A stretch of DNA of 64,000 nucleotides from Streptomyces iconiensis (GTDB lineage: Bacteria; Actinomycetota; Actinomycetes; Streptomycetales; Streptomycetaceae): NCBI RefSeq assembly GCF_028657195.3, contig NZ_JANCPR020000007.1, forward strand, positions 1 through 64,000, read 5' to 3'. The position numbers and the translations under genes are program-made. Positions 7,931 to 16,582 of the stretch are shown here, in pieces. The notes under the pieces were generated by a model that made no database searches, had not been told where the DNA came from, and worked only from the letters and a program-made list of their open reading frames with translations. Position 1 is the stretch's first letter; each line of letters begins with the position of its first letter.

Positions 7931-9822
7931 AGGGCACCTTGACGGGAGGAAGGGCCGGGCGGACGGGCGGTGTGGCGAAGCCCGTTCGTCTCGTCGGGGT
8001 GCTGCAGAAGGCGACCGCGGACCCGGTCATGCGGCCGGTCCGTACTGGTCCCGGCCGGCCCGTCCTTGGCCAGGGCGCGCTCGGTGATGGCGGCGGTGGC
8101 CTGCTTCGAGGCGGCGCTGAGACGGTCGGCGTCCGGCTCGCGGTACCAGGGCTTGAGATCCAGCAGCGCCGGTCGGACCCCGGTCGCCAGCAACAGCGCA
8201 CTGCCCTTGGGCAGAGCACGGATCTTGTCCGGTGGGAGCACGCGTTCTTGCCGCATGCTCACGGAGGAGGAGTGGCCGGAGTCGCTGTGGGAGACCGAGA
8301 GGGTCTGCACGTCGTGATCGCCCGCCAGGCGGGAGAGTTTGTCGGCGAAGTCCGCGTCATCGATGCCGGAGCCGATGAGCTTGATCGTCGCCGCCGACCA
8401 CAGGGCATCCATGCCGGTCTCGCCCCACACCCGCTGGCCCTGCCGGTAGGACTGCAGGATCGTGATCGGGATGACCCCACGGCTCCCCAGGTGGGAGTAG
8501 AGGTCGGGCAGGTCCTGGATCTTGCACACGTTCGCTGCCTCGTCCAAGACGCTCAAGAGCGGCGGGTCGAGGCGTCCGCCATCGCGCTCGGCCTGGATGA
8601 CGGCCGCCCGCATCACCGCATCAGCGGCGGCGGCGATGATCGCCGAGGCTGAGCCGCCGCCGTCCTTGGAGAGCAGATAGAGCGTGTCGCGGCTGGAGGA
8701 GAACGCTTCCGGCTTGAACTCCCGCAGCTTCGAGGTGCCTTGGGGCGGGGTGACCCAGGCGGCGATGCGCGGATCGAGCAGGCAGCTCGCGTACTGCCGG
8801 GCGTTCTCGAAGATCCCGTCGCGGGTCTCCACGGCTCCGGCGACGGTGCCCTGCAACTGGGCGGCGACGGCGTCCAGGCCGGCATCGGTGAGCAGGTCGA
8901 TCGGTGTGCGGTCGGCGGGGGAGGCGAGCCAGGCGGTCACCTCGGTCACCGGCCGCCCGCCCCGCGCCGCCGCGAGGAACAGCGCGGTGAGGGTGTTGGC
9001 GGCGGCGGTGGACCAGAAGTCCCCGGCGCTGGACTCGTCGATGGAGGCGGTGACGAAGTGCTGCGCCAAGCGCCGTGCGCCGGTCAGGTCGTGCGCGTCG
9101 GAGAGGATGTCCCACCACATCGTCTGCTCGGCGTGCGCGATCTGCTGCGGATCCAGCGTCCACACCGTGCCCACCCGGGCGCGCTCGTCGAGCGTCGCGG
9201 TGTAGGCGTCGTTGGCCGCCTTGTTGGAGGTCAGCAGTACCGCGCCGGGTGCGCGGAGGATCGCGGGTATGGCGAGGCCGGAGGTCTTGCCGGAGCGGGG
9301 CGCCATGATGGCCAGGAGGACGTCCTCCCAGGAGGAGCGGACCTCCGCCGAGCCGGGCTGCAGCGAGCCGAGCAGCACCCCGCGGTCGTCGGGAGCGATG
9401 TCCGCCGGCTTGGTGCCGGTGAGGCTGGGGCGCAGACCGGTGGCCTTGGCGGCGCCCTTCTTCGGCAGCAGGTCACCCAGATCGCGGTGGTCGGCGAGGC
9501 CGGGCTTGGTGGTGCGGAAGCGCAGCCACAGCTTCGCACCGACGGCTGAGGCCGTGAGCAGGAGCACGGCGGGGATGGCGTAGCAGCCGGTCAGCAGGGC
9601 GGGCATGGAGAGGCGGGGCCACAGGTTCTCGGGGTGGAAGAGGGCCTGGAGCGGTTCGAGCGGGGCCCACGGGCCGGAGCCGAAGGCGGAGTTGGCGATG
9701 TTGCCGGACAGCCAGGCCAGGCTGCCGCCGCCGATACCGAGGGCGGCGAGGGCGAGCAGGAGATACAGCAGGACGTCCGTACCGGTGGTGGTCGAGGGCG
9801 TCCTGGTACGCGCATCAGACAA
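7927..9822 (-). CDS. VirD4/TraD-type conjugative coupling ATPase
   Basis: This 631-residue membrane-bound AAA+/RecA-like ATPase should link the DNA-processing complex to the secretion channel. Two membrane segments lie near residues 16-40 and 74-98. The Walker A motif is APRSGKTS near 174-181 and Walker B is LLSVLDEAAN near 425, followed by the TraG/TraD-like ITILQSYRQGQRVWG. The C-terminus is Pro/Arg-rich. The only start in frame upstream of the first membrane segment is TTG at 9820-9822, without a clear ribosome binding site, so the start is uncertain. Homologues accompany the VirB4-like and SCO6880-like proteins in actinobacterial integrative conjugative elements, as here. Confidence 0.9.
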   Translation of the reverse strand: MSDARTRTPSTTTGTDVLLYLLLALAALGIGGGSLAWLSGNIANSAFGSGPWAPLEPLQALFHPENLWPRLSMPALLTGCYAIPAVLLLTASAVGAKLWLRFRTTKPGLADHRDLGDLLPKKGAAKATGLRPSLTGTKPADIAPDDRGVLLGSLQPGSAEVRSSWEDVLLAIMAPRSGKTSGLAIPAILRAPGAVLLTSNKAANDAYTATLDERARVGTVWTLDPQQIAHAEQTMWWDILSDAHDLTGARRLAQHFVTASIDESSAGDFWSTAAANTLTALFLAAARGGRPVTEVTAWLASPADRTPIDLLTDAGLDAVAAQLQGTVAGAVETRDGIFENARQYASCLLDPRIAAWVTPPQGTSKLREFKPEAFSSSRDTLYLLSKDGGGSASAIIAAAADAVMRAAVIQAERDGGRLDPPLLSVLDEAANVCKIQDLPDLYSHLGSRGVIPITILQSYRQGQRVWGETGMDALWSAATIKLIGSGIDDADFADKLSRLAGDHDVQTLSVSHSDSGHSSSVSMRQERVLPPDKIRALPKGSALLLATGVRPALLDLKPWYREPDADRLSAASKQATAAITERALAKDGPAGTSTDRPHDRVRGRLLQHPDETNGLRHTARPPGPSSRQGAL

Positions 9823-9905
9823 GACGAGATCCAGAAACGTGCGAGAGCGGAGAGGAAGGCGCGGAGGAACAGGAAGGCTCTGGAGGCGGTCACGGAAGAG
9901 GGCTC

Positions 9906-10388
9906 CTAGCGGTGGTGGCGGGGCTGCGGGGCGTGCTCGGGACGGACCTGCGCGGCGGGCGGCCCCGGTACGGCGGAGGTCGGGCGCGCGGGACCGGGGC
10001 GTTGTGGGGCGGTGGCGTAGTAGCGGGCGACCTGGGCCTGCCAGCGCAGCTCCGGGGGCGGGCCGAGCGCCCGCATCTGGCCGCTGGCGCCGTGCAGCTC
10101 GTCGCTGAGATCGGTGAGCGTGGCGGCGGCGTTCTCGAACCGGCAGGCCAGCTCAAAGCCCTCGTCGACCCCGGATGCCCTGGCCTGTTCGGCGGCGGCC
10201 TCGAAGAACTGGCCGAGCCGTGCGAGGACGCCGTCTGCTTCGTCCAGCACGTGCTCGGTCGCCTCGGCGGCCTGCTCGTAGGTCTCGGCGCCGGCGAGTC
10301 GGTCGGTGAGATGGAGGATCTGGTGCCCGTAGGTGCGCTTGCCCTGCGGATCGGTGGGCGTACGCGTCACATGGGGGTCGGGTGGCAC
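9906..10388 (-). CDS. Conserved hypothetical protein of the transfer operon (160 aa)
   Basis: Mostly helical, acidic protein with a long amphipathic region (AETYEQAAEATEHVLDEADG, LGQFFEAAAEQARASGVDEG) compatible with a coiled coil, then a Pro-rich tail. No signal peptide. GTG at 10386-10388 has AGGGA upstream. It sits between the coupling ATPase and a zinc-binding-like protein in the same operon. Function unknown. Confidence 0.65.
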   Translation of the reverse strand: MPPDPHVTRTPTDPQGKRTYGHQILHLTDRLAGAETYEQAAEATEHVLDEADGVLARLGQFFEAAAEQARASGVDEGFELACRFENAAATLTDLSDELHGASGQMRALGPPPELRWQAQVARYYATAPQRPGPARPTSAVPGPPAAQVRPEHAPQPRHHR

Positions 10389-10402
10389 GGGGTTCCCTGG
10401 GG

Positions 10403-10900
10403 TCAGAAGTGGGGGTTCTCACTGGGGCGGTCGGCCTCGTCGGCGGCCTCCAGCAGTTCGGGCAGGTCCGCGGGTTCGGCATCGCGGTTGTCGATCCACC
10501 ACCCGGCGCGTGTCAGGGGCCGTACGGCCTTCTCGATGGCCTGCCACTCGGCCTCGTCCATCTCGCCTTCGGTGACCAGCGTGGTGTAGGCGGCGGTTAC
10601 GAGCTGGTGGCGGCAGCGGGCGGCCCAGCCGACCGCGCGCTCGCTGCCATCCAGCGGCGGCATCCGGTACCGCTCGACCCAGGTCTCGGCCTCGGCGGCC
10701 TCTTCGGCGCGCTTGTTCGCCAGCCACACGGCCTTCGACTCGGAGTCCTGGTCCTTGGAGGCTCGCCAGCACGCGGAGCAGTCACGGGAAGCGAGCCAGC
10801 GCGCATAGCCGGCACGCCGGTCGGCGGGACGCTCGGACAGGTCGACGTCGCAGGTGTGGCCGCAGGCGTGGTCGATGGGCCAGACGGTCTTCACGGGCAT
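10403..10900 (-). CDS. Hypothetical protein with a CxH...CxxC putative metal site
   Basis: The 165-residue protein begins with HACGHTCDVDL and later has SRDCSACWRASK, so four Cys and two His near the N-terminus could bind zinc. The middle and C-terminal parts are helical and acidic. ATG start with a nearby GGAG. The combination of a small zinc site and a helical body suggests nucleic-acid or protein binding, but no family is recognised. Confidence 0.65.
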   Translation of the reverse strand: MPVKTVWPIDHACGHTCDVDLSERPADRRAGYARWLASRDCSACWRASKDQDSESKAVWLANKRAEEAAEAETWVERYRMPPLDGSERAVGWAARCRHQLVTAAYTTLVTEGEMDEAEWQAIEKAVRPLTRAGWWIDNRDAEPADLPELLEAADEADRPSENPHF

Positions 10901-10934
10901 GGAGCAGGCTCCTTACAGATCGAGCGGAGTGTGT

Positions 10935-11693
10935 TCAGCGGGTGCGGCGATGTTCGGACGGCTGCGCCAGGGCCGGAGGAGCTGGCTGGTGGAGAGCCGA
11001 CTGTGGGGTGGGCTCGGGGTGTTGGGGCGAGGAGGCGGTGGCTGCACGGGAGCAGGCAGCGTGGTGCTCCGGCAGCTCCTTGTGTCCTTCGCGCGCCGGT
11101 ACGTCGGAGGGGGCGGGGGCGTTCCTGAATACCCCGCGGCTCATGTCCTCCAGCTCCATCACGGCGTTCATGACGTGATCGTTGAGGGAAGTGACCAGGT
11201 GCTTCATGCTGCGCAGATGCAGGGCCATCTCCCGGCCCTGGGCGGAGTCGAGGCGGTCGCACCACGTCGTCGCGGTGTCGACGAGGTCGTCCAGCTCTTC
11301 TACCGCGCCGATGCCCTCGTCCATCGCGCCCCGGATGACTTCCGAGATCCCAGCGGCCTCGCGCAGTTCGCGGGCCTCGTCGTTCAGCGCGTCCGGCGGT
11401 TGACCAGGACGGGGAGCGGGCTCCTTCCTGTCCGGTGGCACCACGGCGCGGGGATCGGCGGCGACCGGCAGTCCCGCGTCCTGGAACTCGTGCGTGGCGG
11501 CGGCCACCGCTTTGACGGCTGTGTGGTGGGCGGTATCGGACGGCAGCAGATACACATCCAGCCGCGCGTTGTACGCGAAGTGGTGCTTGCGCAGGACCTC
11601 ATCCAGGAAGGGCCGGTCATCGGCGACGGCAGCGGCGATCCCGAATTCGGGGGTGGCGCCGAAGGCGACATCGGGCTCAAGCTCCAGAGACAC
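10935..11693 (-). CDS. Conserved hypothetical helical protein (252 aa)
   Basis: The N-terminal 80 residues (AFGATPEFGIAAAV, FLDEVLRKHHFAYNARLDVY) look like a small alpha/beta domain. The central part is strongly helical (ALNDEARELREAAGISEVIR, EELDDLVDTATTWCDRLDSA) and probably coiled coil. The tail is Pro/Ala-rich. GTG at 11691-11693 is preceded by AGGAG. The similarity of its start (TPEFGIAA...) to the next gene upstream (GHHPDAGVVA...) hints that the two are distant paralogues. Function unknown. Confidence 0.6.
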   Translation of the reverse strand: MSLELEPDVAFGATPEFGIAAAVADDRPFLDEVLRKHHFAYNARLDVYLLPSDTAHHTAVKAVAAATHEFQDAGLPVAADPRAVVPPDRKEPAPRPGQPPDALNDEARELREAAGISEVIRGAMDEGIGAVEELDDLVDTATTWCDRLDSAQGREMALHLRSMKHLVTSLNDHVMNAVMELEDMSRGVFRNAPAPSDVPAREGHKELPEHHAACSRAATASSPQHPEPTPQSALHQPAPPALAQPSEHRRTR

Positions 11694-11706
11694 AGGAACG
11701 TTTCTC

Positions 11707-12165
11707 CTAGCGGTGGTGCGCGGACTGCCGGGACACAGCCGGGCTGGGGCGGTACGTGCTCTCGACCAGCGGGCCGACCTGCGCGGCGGCGGTGCCCCTG
11801 CGGGCTGGCGAGACGGCGGTCGCCGCCTGGGCCCGTCGCTGCTGGGCGGAGGCCGCCGCGAGGGGCGGCTCCTGCGGCGGCCCGCCGGACTGCGGCGGAT
11901 GCTCACCTGGGTGGAGGTCGTAGGCGGCATCCGCGCTGACGTTCTGGCGCGCGGCCCGCAGTGACTGAACCGCGAGCTGGGTGCGGCGTACCGGATCGCG
12001 GCCGGGCTCGGTCAGCGCGTAGAGGCGGCTGTCGGGGATAGGCTCGAAGCCGACCCTGCGCAGCAGATGGTCGATGACGTGGTGATCGCGGGAGGGCGCG
12101 GCCACGACGCCGGCATCGGGATGGTGGCCGATGGTGATGTGCGGAGCTTCCGCCACGAGCTGCAC
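11707..12165 (-). CDS. Conserved hypothetical protein (152 aa)
   Basis: The ordered part covers residues 1-90 (HITIGHHPDAGVVAAPSRDH, HLLRRVGFEPIPDSRLYAL, DPVRRTQLAVQSLRAARQNV). The rest is Gln/Pro/Ala-rich. The start is uncertain: GTG at 12163-12165 is the best candidate at the beginning of conserved-looking sequence, while the frame itself runs far upstream as a non-coding shadow. No membrane segment. Function unknown. Confidence 0.55.
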   Translation of the reverse strand: MQLVAEAPHITIGHHPDAGVVAAPSRDHHVIDHLLRRVGFEPIPDSRLYALTEPGRDPVRRTQLAVQSLRAARQNVSADAAYDLHPGEHPPQSGGPPQEPPLAAASAQQRRAQAATAVSPARRGTAAAQVGPLVESTYRPSPAVSRQSAHHR

Positions 12166-12238
12166 CTCGCAGGGTCGGGGACGTGCGGGTGGCGAGGATC
12201 CGCCCGGAAGCGGGATTTGGCGGTGCCGGAGATTTCCG

Positions 12239-12907
12239 CTAGCGCGCCCGGTGCCTCCTCTCGGGACCGGACGGCGCGGACCTCGAAGGACCGGGCGGCG
12301 CGGTCGGTGAAGCGGTGGGCGCGGCTGCGGTGGTGGAGCGGGCGCGGGCGGCCTCGGCCTGAGCCGTCCGGCCACCGCCCGTGCCCGCGCGCGCCCGGGT
12401 TGCCTGGTCGATCTCGACCAGGACGTCAGCGTTGTCGGCGAAGGCGAGCGCGTAGTGCCAGCCCTCGGCGTTGCGCAGGATCTCCGCCCTGTGCCGGAAC
12501 TCGGCGCTCTTGGGGTGGTCGGGGAGGACCATCTCTTCCGCGTACTCCCAGGCAGCGCGCTCCTGGCGGCCCCCTTCGACTGCTTCGTGCAGGGCGGTGA
12601 GCTGCGACCTGCGGCGCGCGATGGTCTCGAAGTCGGGGTTCTCGTAGTCCTGGTGGAGGGCTCGGAAGTCCTCCTCGGCCTGGGCGAGCAGTTCGGGCCC
12701 GTGGTCGAGGAAGGGTTCGAAGGCGGCCCAGGCTTCGGCGTCCCGCTGGTGCTCGCGTGCGTCGTACCGGTCGTCGAGTGGTTCGTGGTTGGCGTCGCAC
12801 AGGCTGTCGGAGACGGCGTCCCAGTCCTCCAGCGCCTTGCGCCCTCGCCCGGCGGCCTCAGGGATCGCGGCGAGGAGAGACTCGCGGGTGGTCGGGTCGA
12901 GCGGCAT
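12239..12907 (-). CDS. Conserved hypothetical acidic helical protein (222 aa)
   Basis: The first 170 residues are highly helical and acidic (YDAREHQRDAEAWAAFEPFL, RALHQDYENPDFETIARRRS, EYAEEMVLPDHPKSAEFRHR), ending with an Ala/Thr/Pro-rich tail. ATG start with AAGGAG at ideal spacing. It is located directly after the VirB4-like ATPase gene in the operon and may be a soluble partner. No family recognised. Confidence 0.65.
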   Translation of the reverse strand: MPLDPTTRESLLAAIPEAAGRGRKALEDWDAVSDSLCDANHEPLDDRYDAREHQRDAEAWAAFEPFLDHGPELLAQAEEDFRALHQDYENPDFETIARRRSQLTALHEAVEGGRQERAAWEYAEEMVLPDHPKSAEFRHRAEILRNAEGWHYALAFADNADVLVEIDQATRARAGTGGGRTAQAEAARARSTTAAAPTASPTAPPGPSRSAPSGPERRHRAR

Positions 12908-12986
12908 CGTGTGCTCCTTCGCAAGGTCGGGGGCGGACGGCGCCGAATCCGGTGTTCGGCACCGCCCGTCTTGGTGTTCTGGCTGG

Positions 12987-14495
12987 TCAGCCGCTCATCC
13001 GGGCGTCGGTGTCGAACAGCTCGCGCTCCCGTGGATGGAGCAGGTGTTGGGTGATGAAGGAGCGGCCTGCGACTTTCCACAGGCCGCGTCCCTTGGTGAG
13101 GGCGGAGACGGCTTGTGCCTCGACGCCGGTCAGGCCGAGCAGGGAGGCGGCTGCGGCGAGTTGGTCGGCTTCCTGGCGGTAGATGATCCGTGTGGAGCAG
13201 TCGGTGAGCAGGCCCTCGGCCAGGGCGCGGCCCCGGGAGCCCGCGTCGCCTGCGGTGAGCAGGTCGCTCAGCCGGTGGATGACCATCAGGTTCGCGATGC
13301 CGAGCCCACGGCTCAGCTTCCACTGGGACTGCATGCGCTCCAGGAGCGGAACGTGCCGCATGACGCGCCAGGCTTCGTCGTAGATCACCCACCGCCGACC
13401 GGCATCGGGGTCGGCGAGGGCGGACTCCATCCACGCGGAAGCGCACGTCATCGCGAGGACGAGTGCGGTGTCGTCCCCCGCGCCGCCCAGACGGGACAGA
13501 TCGATGGACAGCATCGGAGCGCCCGGGTCGAAGGCGACGGTCGACTCCGTGTCGAACATTCCCGCCAGGTCCCCGTGCACCATGCGTCGCAGGGCGTGGG
13601 CGAGGTCCTCGGCGGCGGCTCCGAGGCGGCCGGAGGGCTTGCCGAGCGCGGCGTCGAGCTGGTCCGGTGATCCGAGGACGTGCGCGATCTGCCCCAGCAG
13701 CGGTGTGCTTCCGCTGGCCTCGGCGTGTGCGACGACTTCGTCGAGGGCGACGTCGAGCGCGGTGTGCTCCATCGGGTGCAGCTCGCGCCGCAGCACCGTC
13801 TTCGCCAACGAGCCGAGCAGGAGCAAGCGGCGCTTGCGGACCTCGCCGCGCCAGTCCTCCTCGCTGACGCCGCTCGGGCGTACGGGAGCGTCGAGCGGGT
13901 TGAGGCGTCCGGGCAGGCCGGGCCCCAGCGCGATGGTCTGGCCGCCCAGCTCTCGGGCGACGACGGTCCACTCGCCCTTCGGGTCGCAGGGAACGTAGAT
14001 CTTGTATCCGAAGGCGACGGCCCGTACGGCGAGGGACTTGGCCACGGCGGACTTGCCCATACCGATCACCCCGGCCAACAGGATGTTGGGGTTGGTGAAC
14101 CCGTCGAGGCGCCCGTAGAGCGAGAACGGGTCGTAACAGAACGCCGCCTCCGCGTGGACATCCCGCCCGATATAGATGCCCTGGGCGCCCAGACCGCCTT
14201 CGGCCAGGAACGGGTAAGCCCCCGAGGCCGTCGCGGTCGTCATCCGGTGAGCGGGAAGCTTCAGACTGCCGCCGCGGGCAGAGGCCGGTCCAGGACGCCC
14301 GGCCGCCGGATAGGTGGCCCGCAACTCCGGGTCGAGACCGGAGGCGGTCGCATGGGTCTCGGGGCGGTTGGCGTGGCGGGCCTGGTCTCGGGCGGTGGCC
14401 AGATGAGCCCGCGCGGCACGCGAGGTAGCGCGGTCGCTCTTGGCAGGGACGAACAGCGGACTGGCGGTGGCGCGGGGGCGTATCGACGGGGACAT
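12987..14495 (-). CDS. VirB4-like conjugation ATPase
   Basis: A 502-residue ATPase expected to power assembly or substrate transfer through the mating channel. Walker A is AGVIGMGKSA (about residues 141-150) after the typical FTNPNILL strand; Walker B is RRWVIYDEAWR (about 370-380), followed by LMVIHRLSDLL and the arginine-finger region STRIIYRQEADQL. It lacks the N-terminal TrbE-like domain of full VirB4 proteins; that role may be taken by the SCO6880-type protein two genes upstream, an arrangement usual in actinobacterial transfer modules. ATG with a nearby AGGAG. Confidence 0.9.
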   Translation of the reverse strand: MSPSIRPRATASPLFVPAKSDRATSRAARAHLATARDQARHANRPETHATASGLDPELRATYPAAGRPGPASARGGSLKLPAHRMTTATASGAYPFLAEGGLGAQGIYIGRDVHAEAAFCYDPFSLYGRLDGFTNPNILLAGVIGMGKSAVAKSLAVRAVAFGYKIYVPCDPKGEWTVVARELGGQTIALGPGLPGRLNPLDAPVRPSGVSEEDWRGEVRKRRLLLLGSLAKTVLRRELHPMEHTALDVALDEVVAHAEASGSTPLLGQIAHVLGSPDQLDAALGKPSGRLGAAAEDLAHALRRMVHGDLAGMFDTESTVAFDPGAPMLSIDLSRLGGAGDDTALVLAMTCASAWMESALADPDAGRRWVIYDEAWRVMRHVPLLERMQSQWKLSRGLGIANLMVIHRLSDLLTAGDAGSRGRALAEGLLTDCSTRIIYRQEADQLAAAASLLGLTGVEAQAVSALTKGRGLWKVAGRSFITQHLLHPRERELFDTDARMSG

Positions 14496-14516
14496 GCGAG
14501 GTGGTGCTCCTGGTGG

Positions 14517-14972
14517 TCAGTGGCGGGTGAGGCCGGTGAAGGGGTCGCGCAGATCGGCCGGTGTGTGATCCCGGCGCACCCGAGCGGAGGCGGCCAGATG
14601 CCGTTGGCACACCGTGAGTTCGGGAGCGCCCTCCGGAAGCCGGGCCCGGCACGCCTCCCGGCCGGGCGGGCGCCCGGTATCCGGGTGCGGGGCGGTGTGG
14701 AAGGCGGCGTGAAGGTGGTCGGCGGCCTGCCACAGCCGGATCCGGCACGCCCGCAGGTGGTCACCCTCTACTCCGGCCACGGGGGAGGTGCTGATGGTGT
14801 GCGCGTCCAGGAGCCCGTAGAGAGCGACCAGGTGCGCGTGCAGCGAGTCAAGTTCCGTACGGGAGGCGGCGATGGGGGCGTCGGGGAGGTTGATCGCTCG
14901 GTGGAAGTCGAGTGCGGCGGTGGCGAACGGAACGAAGTCCGAGGCCAGGTCGGGCAGGGGATCGGTCGGCAT
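14517..14972 (-). CDS. Conserved hypothetical protein (151 aa)
   Basis: A soluble helical protein (FVPFATAALDFHRAINLPDA, SLHAHLVALYGLLDAHTIST, RIRLWQAADHLHAAFHTAP) with a His/Arg-rich C-terminal part and two Cys. I recall similar Streptomyces proteins next to VirB4/SCO6880 genes, possibly the DUF6238 group, but cannot verify this. It lies between those two genes here, which supports a role in the transfer machine. Confidence 0.65.
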   Translation of the reverse strand: MPTDPLPDLASDFVPFATAALDFHRAINLPDAPIAASRTELDSLHAHLVALYGLLDAHTISTSPVAGVEGDHLRACRIRLWQAADHLHAAFHTAPHPDTGRPPGREACRARLPEGAPELTVCQRHLAASARVRRDHTPADLRDPFTGLTRH

Positions 14973-15017
14973 GGAGAAGGGGCCTTCGGTGGAGCGCGAC
15001 AGGGGGCGTGGGCCGGT

Positions 15018-16490
15018 CTATGCGGCGAGGGCGAGGGGGAGGGCCGAACAGGTGAAGGCTTCGGCCTGCTGCCAGGTCAGCCGGCGCAGGTCGGTCATGG
15101 TCGAGACGGCGGCGGTCTCGATCGCGGCGCAGGCGGAGTTGAGTTCGTTCTCGGTCTCGGCGCTGACGGTGAGGAGACCGGTGACGGCGACGTCGGCGTG
15201 CCCGGCGATGAGCTGACGTTCGCGTTCCTTGACGTCGGCGTACTCCACGGCGTCCTCTTCGGAGTCGACCTGGCCCCTGCGCTGGCGTTCGGCGGCGTCC
15301 GCGATCACGCTGGCCTTCTTGCGCTGCACGTCCTTGAGCGCGGAGTCCAGCCCCTTGGGGGTGTAGGCGATCGAGAGAGTGCGGCGGACCCCGGAGGTGA
15401 ACAGGAGCTGGTGCAGGAAGCCGGGGGAGGTTTCGGTGCGGGGCCAGTTCTCGATCCAGTACGTCGCGTGGTGCGCGGTATCGGTCTGGACGCGGTCGCT
15501 CTTCTCCACCAGGACCACGGGGCCGGCGGCAGCGGGGTCGGCCTGCGGGCGCCCGGTCTGGGACCACTGGTCGAGCGCGGCGGAGGAGGCGGGGTCGTAG
15601 GCAGTCCGGATGACCGCTGCGACCTCGCCTGCAGAGAGCCAGCCGCTGGGTGCGAGGCCGGAGTTGCGGGCGGACTGGTCGAAGGTCGAGGTGAGCTGGC
15701 CGAGCACGGCAAAGGCGCCGGTGAGCCCGCCACCGCCCTGGTTGATCAGACGGCGCGCTGCCCGCGTGTCGAGGGCGAGGGCGACGTACGCCTCGTGCGG
15801 CGCGGCAGCCGGTCCGGCGGCCTCCAGCAGATCCCGGTAGACGGCCCTGGCCAGCGGGGTATCGGCGTCGCCGTGCTCGCTCCAGTACCGGTTGAGCGCG
15901 TCACCGCTGTCGGGGACGGTGCGCTCCAAAACCTGGACGCGGGCGACGTGACCGGTGCGGGCGAGCGCCGCCAGCGTGCGGCCCCAGCCGGTCACGTTGG
16001 CGGACTGGGCGGCCGGGTCCAGCAGCGCGAACGCGCGGGCCGAGACGCGCACCACCGCGGTCAGAGTGCCCGCATGCGGATCGTGGACCGCGCCGAAGTG
16101 CCCGTTCGGTGCGGTGGTGACGCGCAGCGAGGCGGCCGTACCGGGCAGGTGCAGCAGCCCCTCCCGGCGCGGCCGGGTGGCGGGCCGGGCCAGCCACACC
16201 AACTGTCCCCTCGCACGCCGCAGTACGTACCGGAGAGAGATGGGTGCCCAGTCGGCCAGCGACCGTCCCCGGTGCCGTACGAAGACGCCCGCCAGGAGCA
16301 GGGCCCACAGCGGTATGAGCTTGAGCGCGCCGAGGACGCCGGAGGCGAGCAGGACCGCGAGCAGCAGCAGACCGGCGGTCGCGACGCCGAGCAACTGCGG
16401 TACGGACAGGCCCATCAGCACGCCCCGGCGGGTGCGGTGGGGGAACTTCACGGTGGCCGGACCGTCGGAAGAAGAGGTCTCGGAGAACAT
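15018..16490 (-). CDS. SCO6880-family membrane protein of the transfer apparatus
   Basis: This 490-residue protein has two adjacent N-terminal membrane segments (about residues 30-66: LLGVATAGLLLLAVLLASGV and LIPLWALLLAGVFV) and a large cytoplasmic region. It matches the SCO6880 group (PHRTRRGVLMGLSVPQLLG, YVALALDTRAARRLINQGGG, WIENWPRTETSPGFLHQLL, ADVKERERQLIAGHADVAVT). The cytoplasmic part resembles the N-terminal domain of VirB4/TrbE, so together with the VirB4-like ATPase it probably forms a split VirB4. ATG start with AAGGA upstream. Confidence 0.88.
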   Translation of the reverse strand: MFSETSSSDGPATVKFPHRTRRGVLMGLSVPQLLGVATAGLLLLAVLLASGVLGALKLIPLWALLLAGVFVRHRGRSLADWAPISLRYVLRRARGQLVWLARPATRPRREGLLHLPGTAASLRVTTAPNGHFGAVHDPHAGTLTAVVRVSARAFALLDPAAQSANVTGWGRTLAALARTGHVARVQVLERTVPDSGDALNRYWSEHGDADTPLARAVYRDLLEAAGPAAAPHEAYVALALDTRAARRLINQGGGGLTGAFAVLGQLTSTFDQSARNSGLAPSGWLSAGEVAAVIRTAYDPASSAALDQWSQTGRPQADPAAAGPVVLVEKSDRVQTDTAHHATYWIENWPRTETSPGFLHQLLFTSGVRRTLSIAYTPKGLDSALKDVQRKKASVIADAAERQRRGQVDSEEDAVEYADVKERERQLIAGHADVAVTGLLTVSAETENELNSACAAIETAAVSTMTDLRRLTWQQAEAFTCSALPLALAA

Positions 16491-16582
16491 GGCAGAGCCG
16501 TCCTTGAAAGCAGAGGCGAAGAGGGAAGGAGGACGGGGGCGGGGCCGGGCGTGGCCTGAGCCCGCCCCCGTCAGAGGTGGCT

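Noticed and set aside
11707..14748. A continuous 1,013-codon minus-strand frame across four genes
   Set aside because: Most of it is the out-of-frame shadow of the VirB4-like and 222-aa genes with Arg/Pro-rich composition; only the last 152 codons look coding.
13680..16559. 959-codon plus-strand frame
   Set aside because: Antisense shadow of the VirB4/SCO6880 region; Gly/Val/Arg-rich composition typical of the opposite strand in high-GC DNA.
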